The notes under the pieces: generated by a model
The model's database searches: none
What the model saw: the letters and a program-made list of their open reading frames with translations, nothing else
What the model was told of the DNA's origin: nothing
In this document: positions 57,043-64,000 of the stretch, piece by piece
Layout: every line of letters starts with the position of its first letter
Numbering within the stretch: position 1 is the stretch's first letter
Program-made: the position numbers and the translations under genes
DNA from: Photobacterium sanguinicancri
Lineage (GTDB): Bacteria > Pseudomonadota > Gammaproteobacteria > Enterobacterales > Vibrionaceae
Length of the DNA stretch: 64,000 nt
NCBI RefSeq assembly: GCF_024346675.1
Contig: NZ_AP024850.1
Location: 3,534,001 to 3,598,000, forward strand
Direction: 5' to 3'

Positions 57043-57869
57043 AATACAATTTGTCCATCATAGACATGCGCCACAGGCCCAGTCATGTAGAGGGGTTTCC
57101 CTTCACCAGCCCAGCTGATGTGCAGGTCACCACCAGGTAATACTACTTTTACTTTTTCGTCGAGCAAGCCTTGGCGCTGGCCAATCGCAACAGCCGCACA
57201 CGCACCACTGCCACAGGCCTGAGTTTCACCTGCGCCACGCTCGTACACACGCAACTTCACTTCATTGGCGCTAATCACTTGCATGAAACCAGCATTAACA
57301 CGTTCAGGAAAACGTTCATGCGACTCCATCAATGGCCCTAACGTTTCGACACCAGCGGTATCTACATCGTCCACCACGGTGACACAGTGAGGATTGCCCA
57401 TGCTGACCGCACCACAAAAAAGGGTGCTATCGCCGACGCGCAATAAATAGGTTTTTTCTGTCTGTTTGGCACGAAATGGAATCTTGCTCGGCTCGAAAAT
57501 CGGCTCACCCATGTTGACGGTGACTTGGTTGTCGTTCTCAAGCTTCAGTAACATTTTGCCCGCTTTGGTGCTAACCGAAATCAGGTACTTATTGGTTAAC
57601 CCTTTCATCCAGACAAAACGCGCAAAACAACGCGCACCATTGCCACACTGTTCAACTTCACTGCCATCCGCATTGAATATGCGGTAATGGAAGTCGGTTT
57701 CAGGATCGTACGGCGGTTCAACTACCAGCAACTGATCAAAACCGACACCACGATGGCGATCCGCTAAGCGGCGGATCGCATCAGGTGAGAAGAATACGTT
57801 TTGTGTGACACAGTCGACCACCATGAAGTCATTGCCCAAACCATGCATTTTGGAAAAATTAATCTGCAT
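57039..57869 (-). CDS. dapF: Diaminopimelate epimerase
   Basis: DapF converts LL- to meso-diaminopimelate for lysine and peptidoglycan synthesis. It has 276 residues, the family length. The two catalytic cysteines are in [10 protein letters not shown] (C75) and [10 protein letters not shown] (near 219). It starts 59 bases after lysA and overlaps DUF484 by four bases. Confidence 0.97.
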   Translation of the reverse strand: MQINFSKMHGLGNDFMVVDCVTQNVFFSPDAIRRLADRHRGVGFDQLLVVEPPYDPETDFHYRIFNADGSEVEQCGNGARCFARFVWMKGLTNKYLISVSTKAGKMLLKLENDNQVTVNMGEPIFEPSKIPFRAKQTEKTYLLRVGDSTLFCGAVSMGNPHCVTVVDDVDTAGVETLGPLMESHERFPERVNAGFMQVISANEVKLRVYERGAGETQACGSGACAAVAIGQRQGLLDEKVKVVLPGGDLHISWAGEGKPLYMTGPVAHVYDGQIVL

Positions 57870-57928
57870 GTTGTTCCTTTTTTATAGTTATACCCATAGA
57901 GGTGCCTGTGTGTTCAATACCGTAAAGA

Positions 57929-59179
57929 TTAAGGCAATAGCGATTCAGACTGCCAAAGTTGCTCTAGCTGCTCACGTTGGCGAACAACATGTGCAGTATC
58001 ACCGTCGACCATAATTTCAGCCGCGCGGGCGCGGGTATTGTAATTCGATGACATCACAAAACCATAAGCACCCGCCGAACGAACCGCGAGTAGATCACCT
58101 TCAGCTAAACAAAGCAGGCGTTCTTTACCCAGATAATCACCCGTTTCACAGATTGGTCCGACAAAATCATACTCAGTAGTTTCACCATCACGAGGAACAA
58201 CAGCGATAATATCTTGCCATGCTTGGTACAAGGTTGGACGGATCAAATCATTCATTGCCGCATCAATAATGGCAAAGTTTTTATGTTCAGTATGTTTGAG
58301 GTATTCAACGCGAGTCAGCAAAATACCCGCATTGGCCGCAATGGCTCGACCAGGCTCAAAAATCAGTTCAAGTTCAGGATGATTCTCTAACCGCTTGAGC
58401 AACGCCGTTGCGTATTCCGACGGTAACGGTGGCTGCTCTTCATTATACGTCACTCCCAAACCACCACCGACATCAAGGTGATCGATATAAATGCCTTCCG
58501 CTTTTAGTTCGTCTACCAACGCCAGTAAGCGATCTGTCGCATCAATGAACGGATCGATATCCGTCAGCTGAGAGCCAATATGACAGTCCATGCCTGTCAC
58601 TTTTAAATTCGGTAAACTGTGCGCTAATCGGTACACCACTGGTGCACGGTCAAAGGCAATACCGAATTTATTATCACGCAGTCCCGTTGAAATATAAGGG
58701 TGCGTTTTCGCATCCACATCTGGGTTAATACGCAGTGAAATAGGAGCAATAACACCAAGCTCTGCCGCAACACGGTTTAAACGCTCTAACTCAGGTTCAG
58801 ATTCGACATTGAAACACTTTATACCTAATTCTAGCGCACGTTTCATTTCGGCCGAGGTTTTACCCACCCCCGAAAAGACAATCTTGGCTGGATCACCACC
58901 GGCCGTTATTACACGTTCTAACTCACCTTGCGAAACAATGTCGAAGCCCGATCCCAAACGCGCCAGAACATTCAGTACACCAATGTTCGAGTTTGCCTTC
59001 ACGGCATAGCAAATGAGGTGTGGCTGATCGGCAACCGCATGATCAAACGCTTTCCAGTGACGCTCTAACGTCGCACGAGAATATACATACAATGGTGTGC
59101 CATGTTGCTCGGCGAGCTCAGTGAGTGCCACTTCTTCGGCCCATAACTGGCCATCTTGCTGGTAATTAAAGTAATCCAA
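57929..59179 (-). CDS. lysA: Diaminopimelate decarboxylase
   Basis: LysA is a PLP enzyme that makes lysine from meso-diaminopimelate. It has 416 residues. The PLP lysine is K61 in YAVKANSN; HIGSQ, DVGGGLG and the GPICETGDYLG loop are present. The frame is open to 59284, overlapping lptM, but AGGGA nine bases upstream and the conserved N-terminus DYFNYQQDG support TTG 59179. It follows lptM by 25 bases. Confidence 0.95.
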   Translation of the reverse strand: MDYFNYQQDGQLWAEEVALTELAEQHGTPLYVYSRATLERHWKAFDHAVADQPHLICYAVKANSNIGVLNVLARLGSGFDIVSQGELERVITAGGDPAKIVFSGVGKTSAEMKRALELGIKCFNVESEPELERLNRVAAELGVIAPISLRINPDVDAKTHPYISTGLRDNKFGIAFDRAPVVYRLAHSLPNLKVTGMDCHIGSQLTDIDPFIDATDRLLALVDELKAEGIYIDHLDVGGGLGVTYNEEQPPLPSEYATALLKRLENHPELELIFEPGRAIAANAGILLTRVEYLKHTEHKNFAIIDAAMNDLIRPTLYQAWQDIIAVVPRDGETTEYDFVGPICETGDYLGKERLLCLAEGDLLAVRSAGAYGFVMSSNYNTRARAAEIMVDGDTAHVVRQREQLEQLWQSESLLP

Positions 59180-59204
59180 TGTCTTTCTTCCCTGTTCGGT
59201 ATCG

Positions 59205-59318
59205 CTACTGTTGTTGTTGCTGATCGGCATCTTGCGGCATGTACAATGCGCCACTCTGGCCACAACCCGAGATCGCCAACACACCCAGTACTAAAATCGC
59301 TAATAAACCTTTACGCAT
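59205..59318 (-). CDS. lptM: LptM (YifL) lipoprotein
   Basis: LptM is a tiny lipoprotein that assists oxidative maturation of the LPS translocon LptD in E. coli. This 37-codon frame encodes a signal peptide with lipobox AISG-C (Cys19) and the family hallmark right after it: CGQSGALYMP (compare CGLKGPLYFP in E. coli). A Gln-rich tail ends the protein. It precedes lysA-dapF as in many gammaproteobacteria and is divergent from cyaY. Confidence 0.93.
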   Translation of the reverse strand: MRKGLLAILVLGVLAISGCGQSGALYMPQDADQQQQQ

Positions 59319-59395
59319 TTTTAAAGCCAGTGATTATCGTTTCAATGCCCTCTATAATCGCACCAAGAATAGGAAAAGCAATAGGACGTAATGGG

Positions 59396-59707
59396 ATGAA
59401 TGATACTGAATTTCACAACTTGGCTGATCTAGCCCTACAAGCACTTGAAGATGGCATCGATGAATCGGGTGCAGATATCGAGCCTGAGACGACTGGTAAT
59501 GTCCTGACACTGGAGTTTGAAAACCGTAGCCAAATCGTTATTAACCGCCAAGAGCCGCTTCATGAATTGTGGTTGGCATCTAAATCTGGTGGCTACCATT
59601 TCAAATTTGATGGCACAGAATGGCGCTGCACCCGCAGTGGCGAAGAGTTTTTTGCCTTGGTTAAACGTGAGTGTTCTTTGCATGCAGGTGAAGCTGTGGA
59701 GTGGTAA
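59396..59707 (+). CDS. cyaY: Frataxin-like iron-sulfur assembly protein CyaY
   Basis: CyaY binds iron and the cysteine desulfurase IscS and tunes iron-sulfur cluster assembly. It has 103 residues. It has the acidic first helix (FHNLADLALQALEDGIDESGAD) and the conserved sheet (GNVLTLEF, QIVINRQEPLHELWLAS, GGYHFKF, WRCTRSGEEFF). ATG 59396 is preceded by AGGA at nine bases; the open frame upstream is non-coding and overlaps lptM. It is followed by a terminator. Confidence 0.96.
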   Translation: MNDTEFHNLADLALQALEDGIDESGADIEPETTGNVLTLEFENRSQIVINRQEPLHELWLASKSGGYHFKFDGTEWRCTRSGEEFFALVKRECSLHAGEAVEW

Positions 59708-59735
59708 CCACCGCTTCTTTTGCTTGCCACATAAC

Positions 59736-59774
59736 AAAAAAGCCTTCCAACGTGATGAACGGGAAGGCTTTTTT
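59736..59774. terminator. Bidirectional terminator between cyaY and cyaA
   Basis: A perfect 13-base stem AAAAAAGCCTTCC / GGAAGGCTTTTTT with a 13-base loop has T runs on both strands. It serves convergent cyaY and cyaA. Confidence 0.92.
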
Positions 59775-59806
59775 ATTTTATTGCTCATTAAGGTTGAGCA
59801 AAGTAA

Positions 59807-62371
59807 TTAACGCGATGAAAACGACATAACGGCTGCTGCTGAGCTACCAGAGCTAGGTCGACGCTGTACTTGCTGACCACTCTTAAACGGAATAACTTGG
59901 CAACCACCAGATTCAGAATGCACGATGTCATAAAACTGCGGCAGGTTGAAGTTAATGAAGTTCGCACTGTAACTGAAGCGATCTTGTGCTGAGGTGTAGA
60001 AACGGTTTACACCGTGCACCATCTCGTCTTTATCGCCGCTGCATTGACGGTATACTTCAATCCGATTGGTTTCATCCAAAATATAAATATTGAAACCCTG
60101 ATCGCAATCTTCAAAGAAAAATTGGATTAAACCTTCACTCGCATACGCATCAACAATTTCAGGTGGATGCGGTTCATCCGTCTTACCCATCACCAACTGC
60201 GGTGAACCAATCAGCTTGTTACTGGAAATGCAGCTGTAGAAATCGACCGAATTTTCCAGCTTCTGTACCGATACACCACGACGCTCAAAGAACAGGCCAT
60301 GGGTTTGGTCACCAATGCGAATGGCTTTAAAACGGCGACGTTTTTCTTGTTCAACCGGCTTCAAGCGCATTTCAATACACTCAGCCACCAATTGATACAC
60401 CAAGTTACGGATCAAGCCGCGCATGTGTTTGCTATAACAGAACACATCCACCGATTCTGGTGGAATCGCATCTTGGTGCATTTTGCCCAACACCGTTTTC
60501 AGCGCATCAAGCATCGAATTTTCACCACTGAAATTCAGGGTACGCACTTCATTCCACGAATTGCGGTACACCAAATCAACACTGCCGACTAAGCACTGCT
60601 GGTCTGGGCCGTAGCTGAAAATATCGGTGTTTTTAAAATCAAAACGGATCGAGCGATTTTTTAATTCAGTCGTCGGATCATTTTCAAGGTTGATAAATAA
60701 CCCTAACTGACGAATTTCACATGGGCTCGATAACGCTTGTAAACTTGGCTGTGGGCGACGAATAGGGAAAGTATTACGAATGTCACTGACCAATTGGTAC
60801 AGCTTATCGATATCCAAATCGGTGTCACGCACCACATTGTGCAAACAGGTTGATTCCGTTAGCAGACCATTAAAGTAGGACCATGCCACCAGCTTGCTGA
60901 GGTAACGGTTATGCTCTAACGATGGCTGCCCCAAAATCGCGTATGGATCGAGCGGCTGCTTGTACAAATACCACCCTGCAGCATTAGTACGCCCCGCTGG
61001 TACTTGAATAAATGTCAGGTCTGATTCGTGCAAATCCGGTGAAATCTGCGGATTCAGCAGCGTCACCTTGCCCGGAAGCACCTCAAATGCCGCGTACAGT
61101 TTACGCGCCAAAATACTGATATCTTCAGGGCTGATTGCCGAGGTAATGTCGTTACGACGCGCAAAACGGATCAGGTTACGGTAGCTCAGCATTAAGGCAT
61201 CAAGCAGCTCATTGTGAGCACGTTTAACCTGACCGACTTTCCAATTACGACGATTATCAAGTTCACTTAATACTTCGTGTGACCATTGCCACTCGGTAGT
61301 CAATTCTTGCAACACCCGACGACGCCATGCCACTGAACCAGAAGACGGTTCACGGGTGAGCTTCTCGTGGGTTTTAAGGTAAAAGCAGCGACGCACTAAA
61401 TCTAAACGACGGTGATCGTCGATACGTTCAAGATAGCGAGTCACTTTTTCCAGCATCAGGTAATACGCGTCCATACAGTACTCAAAGCGCTCTTCCGCAA
61501 AGAAGCGACGCTTAGCATCTACGCTCAGTAGCTGGGTATGCGGGTATTCCCAAGAATAAGCTTCAAGCAGAATGGCTTTCAGTACCGACTTATACGGTGA
61601 GTCGATACTCTTATAAAGCTGCCATAAGCTTGAGCCAAAATATTCTTCAGCTGGAATGCGGGTTAATCCGCCAAAATCGATCCATTCTTCACGGCGAATA
61701 TGACCAGCAGAAACAAGGTAATCGACATATTCGTCGTAACACTCTTCCATTTCTGGCGGTACCATAAACCACAATAGCGGCTGGCCTGCCATTAGCACGG
61801 CAGAACGGTAAAACTCGTCCAATAGCAACAAGTGCTGACTTGAACCACAGTTTTCCCCAGTCATGGCTTCAGAGAAGTTGTCGCGGAATCGATTTTCATC
61901 AATTAAAAAGAAATTAGCTTCAACACCTTGTGCCATCGCCCAATCAGAAATCAGGGAACATTTGCTGTCGAGCGCTTCACGCTCATCAACTGGCATATTG
62001 GTGCGAATACAGACCCAAATATCCAAATCGCTGGTCAAGCTTTGTCCCAGCGAAGAGGTACTGCCCATCGCATACAAGCCCAGGATCGGTGAAGAGAGTC
62101 CATTAGAAGGAAGTGTTAGTTCAGCGCCAACAGCTAACCCACAGTCGTCAACGAACTGTTGCTGTTGCTCAGATAGCGAAAACGACACAATACCGTGCTG
62201 TACCTCTTGATCGAGATAGCCCGGAATTGCAGGGTGATTATAATGCAGTAAGACAGGCAACAAGTGATACACCTGCTGCGAGGTCGCCGTCATTGCGGCA
62301 TGAGCACGTTCATTACGAAGTATATGAAGTGCATCCAGTCTACTTTTTAGCGTCTGAATATAGTTGTGCAA
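59807..62371 (-). CDS. cyaA: Class I adenylate cyclase
   Basis: CyaA makes cAMP, the ligand of CRP. It has 854 residues, the class I length. The catalytic nucleotidyltransferase-like motif is [19 protein letters not shown] near 103-121, with both metal aspartates. The C-terminal glucose-regulated half is complete. The frame is open to 62464, but GGAAG six bases ahead of TTG 62371 and the sequence [14 protein letters not shown] (like the start of E. coli CyaA, which also uses TTG) fix the start. It is divergent from hemC. Confidence 0.96.
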   Translation of the reverse strand: MHNYIQTLKSRLDALHILRNERAHAAMTATSQQVYHLLPVLLHYNHPAIPGYLDQEVQHGIVSFSLSEQQQQFVDDCGLAVGAELTLPSNGLSSPILGLYAMGSTSSLGQSLTSDLDIWVCIRTNMPVDEREALDSKCSLISDWAMAQGVEANFFLIDENRFRDNFSEAMTGENCGSSQHLLLLDEFYRSAVLMAGQPLLWFMVPPEMEECYDEYVDYLVSAGHIRREEWIDFGGLTRIPAEEYFGSSLWQLYKSIDSPYKSVLKAILLEAYSWEYPHTQLLSVDAKRRFFAEERFEYCMDAYYLMLEKVTRYLERIDDHRRLDLVRRCFYLKTHEKLTREPSSGSVAWRRRVLQELTTEWQWSHEVLSELDNRRNWKVGQVKRAHNELLDALMLSYRNLIRFARRNDITSAISPEDISILARKLYAAFEVLPGKVTLLNPQISPDLHESDLTFIQVPAGRTNAAGWYLYKQPLDPYAILGQPSLEHNRYLSKLVAWSYFNGLLTESTCLHNVVRDTDLDIDKLYQLVSDIRNTFPIRRPQPSLQALSSPCEIRQLGLFINLENDPTTELKNRSIRFDFKNTDIFSYGPDQQCLVGSVDLVYRNSWNEVRTLNFSGENSMLDALKTVLGKMHQDAIPPESVDVFCYSKHMRGLIRNLVYQLVAECIEMRLKPVEQEKRRRFKAIRIGDQTHGLFFERRGVSVQKLENSVDFYSCISSNKLIGSPQLVMGKTDEPHPPEIVDAYASEGLIQFFFEDCDQGFNIYILDETNRIEVYRQCSGDKDEMVHGVNRFYTSAQDRFSYSANFINFNLPQFYDIVHSESGGCQVIPFKSGQQVQRRPSSGSSAAAVMSFSSR

Positions 62372-62455
62372 ATTACTCTTCCAAGAGCTGCCAGCATTAA
62401 GCGGCCCAAATCTTGTCATTAATAGTGTAGAGAACGTTCTACATACGAGCAAAAA

Positions 62456-62491
62456 CGTGATCAATCTAACACTTTTTGCATTACTCGTAAA
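62456..62491 (-). promoter_or_regulatory. Candidate cyaA promoter
   Basis: TTTACG (62491-62486) and TAGATT (62468-62463) are 17 bases apart on the minus strand, predicting a start near 62456 and an 85-base leader. Confidence 0.5.
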
Positions 62492-62631
62492 GTTAGTGAC
62501 GATTTATGACAACTTATGAATAGCAGATGCGGTGATGGCCGGCGTTATCCTTTTGCCTCATCCCTCAAGCTAGTATATTCCGGCAATTTCGCCAGCGCAC
62601 CAACGGGGTTACCGTGGCATCTTGAGGGTTA

Positions 62632-62647
62632 TGTGAGAAATATCACA
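62632..62647. promoter_or_regulatory. CRP-cAMP binding site between cyaA and hemC
   Basis: TGTGA-GAAATA-TCACA is a perfect CRP core. A CAATAC box at 62670 would put the site near -42 of a hemC start (class II activation). It lies about 183 bases upstream of the candidate cyaA promoter. In E. coli a CRP site in this same spacer represses cyaA, so feedback on cAMP synthesis is also possible. Confidence 0.85.
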
Positions 62648-62769
62648 TTAATCGAGACACATTTCAAGACAATACAACTTCCATGCATTCCTGACTAGTT
62701 GTTCATTACCATCACGCGGCAGGAGTGATACGATTAGCGAAAATAACGCCTTTTTATGGATCCTATTCT

Positions 62770-63702
62770 ATGACCGATAAACCCATCCGTATTGCTACGC
62801 GCAAGAGTCCACTCGCCATGTGGCAAGCTGAATTTGTAAAAGCTGAACTAGAACAAGCGCACCCAGGCTTAACGGTAGAATTAGTACCTATGGTCACTAA
62901 AGGCGACATTATCCTTGATACCCCACTCGCCAAAGTGGGTGGTAAAGGATTGTTCGTGAAAGAGCTGGAAGTGGCGATGTTAGAAGACCGCGCCGATATT
63001 GCCGTGCATTCGATGAAAGATGTACCGGTCGAATTCCCTGAAGGCTTGGGCTTAGTGACAATTTGTGAACGTGAAGACCCACGTGATGCATTTGTCTCGA
63101 ATACCTACAACAACATTGATGAACTGCCTGAAGGTGCCATTGTGGGCACATCTAGCTTACGTCGCCAATGCCAACTACGCGCCAACCGTCCTGATCTTGT
63201 GGTGAAGGATTTACGCGGCAACGTTAACACACGCTTACGTAAACTTGATGAAGGCCAATACGATGCCATCATTCTTGCGTGTGCTGGCCTTATCCGTCTA
63301 AAAATGGAAGACCGTATTCGTTGTGCGATTGAGCCTGAAGTCAGCCTACCAGCTGTAGGCCAAGGCGCAGTAGGCATTGAATGTCGTTTAGATGATGAGC
63401 GTGTCCGCCGCTTATTAGCCCCACTTAACCACCCAGACACCGCAACGCGCGTCTTGTGTGAGCGTGCGATGAACAATCGCCTGCAAGGTGGCTGCCAAGT
63501 GCCAATCGGCAGTTACTCTTTGCTTGATGGTGACCAAATCTGGTTACGTGCCCTTGTGGGTGAGCCCGATGGTAGCAAGATTGTAAGTGGCGAGATTTCT
63601 GGCGCTGCCGCTGATGCTGAAAAACTCGGCACAGAACTAGCAGAGCAACTACTGGCTGATGGCGCTAAAACCATTCTTGATGAATTGTACGGCAACGCGT
63701 AA
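62770..63702 (+). CDS. hemC: Porphobilinogen deaminase (hydroxymethylbilane synthase)
   Basis: HemC joins four porphobilinogens into hydroxymethylbilane in tetrapyrrole synthesis. It has 310 residues. [13 protein letters not shown] near 8, the catalytic Asp in the VHSMKDVP region, [12 protein letters not shown] and the dipyrromethane-cofactor Cys242 ([13 protein letters not shown]) are all present. ATG 62770 is chosen over the longer frame by family length. It overlaps hemD by one base (TAATG). Confidence 0.97.
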   Translation: MTDKPIRIATRKSPLAMWQAEFVKAELEQAHPGLTVELVPMVTKGDIILDTPLAKVGGKGLFVKELEVAMLEDRADIAVHSMKDVPVEFPEGLGLVTICEREDPRDAFVSNTYNNIDELPEGAIVGTSSLRRQCQLRANRPDLVVKDLRGNVNTRLRKLDEGQYDAIILACAGLIRLKMEDRIRCAIEPEVSLPAVGQGAVGIECRLDDERVRRLLAPLNHPDTATRVLCERAMNNRLQGGCQVPIGSYSLLDGDQIWLRALVGEPDGSKIVSGEISGAAADAEKLGTELAEQLLADGAKTILDELYGNA

Positions 63703-64000
63703 TGACCATTTTGATCACCCGCCCATCACCCGATGGTGAGCAACTCGCTCAACAGCTTAACAGTGCGGGGATCAAAGCCATTGTCCAACCACTCCTTACA
63801 ATCCAGGCAGGTCCCGACCTGCCGACCCTCATTTCTCAACTAAATTTACTGCAACCAAATGATTTTCTGATTGCCGTCAGTGTTCATGCAGTAAATTTAG
63901 CTCACAATTACTTACTTTCACACTGTGCTAGCTGGCCAAAAAACGTGCATTATATAGCTGTTGGTCATAAAACGGCTGCTGCCCTGAGCAAAGCAACGGG
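63702..64000 (+). CDS. hemD: Uroporphyrinogen-III synthase, N-terminal part (cut by window edge)
   Basis: HemD closes hydroxymethylbilane to uroporphyrinogen III. The frame starts with ATG at 63702, overlapping the hemC stop by one base, and runs open to the window edge (about 99 codons). The N-terminus ILITRPSPDGEQLAQQLNSA and the FLIAVSVHAV strand are typical. Only the first of the two lobes is in the window. Confidence 0.92.
   Translation, partial: MTILITRPSPDGEQLAQQLNSAGIKAIVQPLLTIQAGPDLPTLISQLNLLQPNDFLIAVSVHAVNLAHNYLLSHCASWPKNVHYIAVGHKTAAALSKAT

Noticed and set aside
59156..59395. N-terminal extension of CyaY
   Set aside because: The frame is open, but this part overlaps lptM and the lysA start on the other strand, lacks similarity to frataxin, and a ribosome site marks ATG 59396.
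62372..62464. N-terminal extension of CyaA
   Set aside because: It would include the predicted promoter's start region; the conserved N-terminus begins at TTG 62371 with GGAAG in front.
1..64000. CRISPR array, insertion sequence, prophage, tRNA or rRNA
   Set aside because: No regularly spaced repeats, transposase or integrase other than XerC, phage genes, cloverleaf sequences or rRNA segments were seen.

Overview
The window is chromosomal DNA of a gammaproteobacterium of the family Vibrionaceae, most likely Photobacterium or a close relative. The evidence is gene order and RNA content. A type II secretion operon faces hslR-hslO-pckA; typA-glnA-glnL-glnG is followed by add; and a polA-spf-engB-cytochrome c4-CsrB RNA-yihI-hemN block and an lptM-lysA-dapF-xerC-yigB operon facing cyaY/cyaA-hemC-hemD match the arrangement I know from vibrios, with protein sequences close to Vibrio versions. 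The genus call is an inference. I see no rRNA, tRNA, insertion sequence, prophage or CRISPR array.

Layout. 1-9.5 kb: ten genes of a gspC-to-gspL operon (minus strand), cut by the left edge. 9.7-13 kb: heat-shock proteins HslR and HslO, then PEP carboxykinase. 13.2-19 kb: envelope and tRNA-quality genes (AsmA-like protein, acetyltransferase-thioesterase fusion, Dtd, YihY, a DUF2959 lipoprotein, a small ATPase). 19.2-26.3 kb: typA and the nitrogen-control region glnA, glnL, glnG, with visible NtrC sites, a sigma-54 promoter and a CRP site. 26.5-32 kb: an EAL-domain protein, adenosine deaminase, an unannotated 42-residue ORF with its own signals, and hemN. 32-40.7 kb: yihI, a methyltransferase, a CsrB-type RNA, cytochrome c4, engB, a candidate small RNA, Spot 42, polA and elbB. 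40.7-45 kb: RyhB, a GNAT enzyme, the queuosine-precursor transporter YhhQ under a preQ1-type riboswitch, DUF3630 and recQ. 45-54.6 kb: a more accessory stretch with rarD, an AraC regulator plus LysE exporter, gamma-glutamyltransferase, uvrD with a LexA box, and a four-gene bufferin-type metallophore operon. 54.7-64 kb: yigB-xerC-DUF484-dapF-lysA-lptM, cyaY, cyaA, hemC and the start of hemD.

The most distinctive system is the bufferin operon at 52.2-54.6 kb: a secreted four-cysteine precursor, a DUF692 multinuclear-iron enzyme, a DUF2063 partner and a DoxX membrane protein, overlapping or abutting one another. The RNA content is also rich. Three global regulatory RNAs (CsrB type, Spot 42, RyhB) lie within 7.2 kb. 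There is also a probable preQ1 riboswitch, one further candidate small RNA between engB and spf, and an orphan plus-strand terminator near recQ. Start codons were moved from the longest reading frame wherever the Shine-Dalgarno position or family length supported it; several genes then use GTG or TTG.
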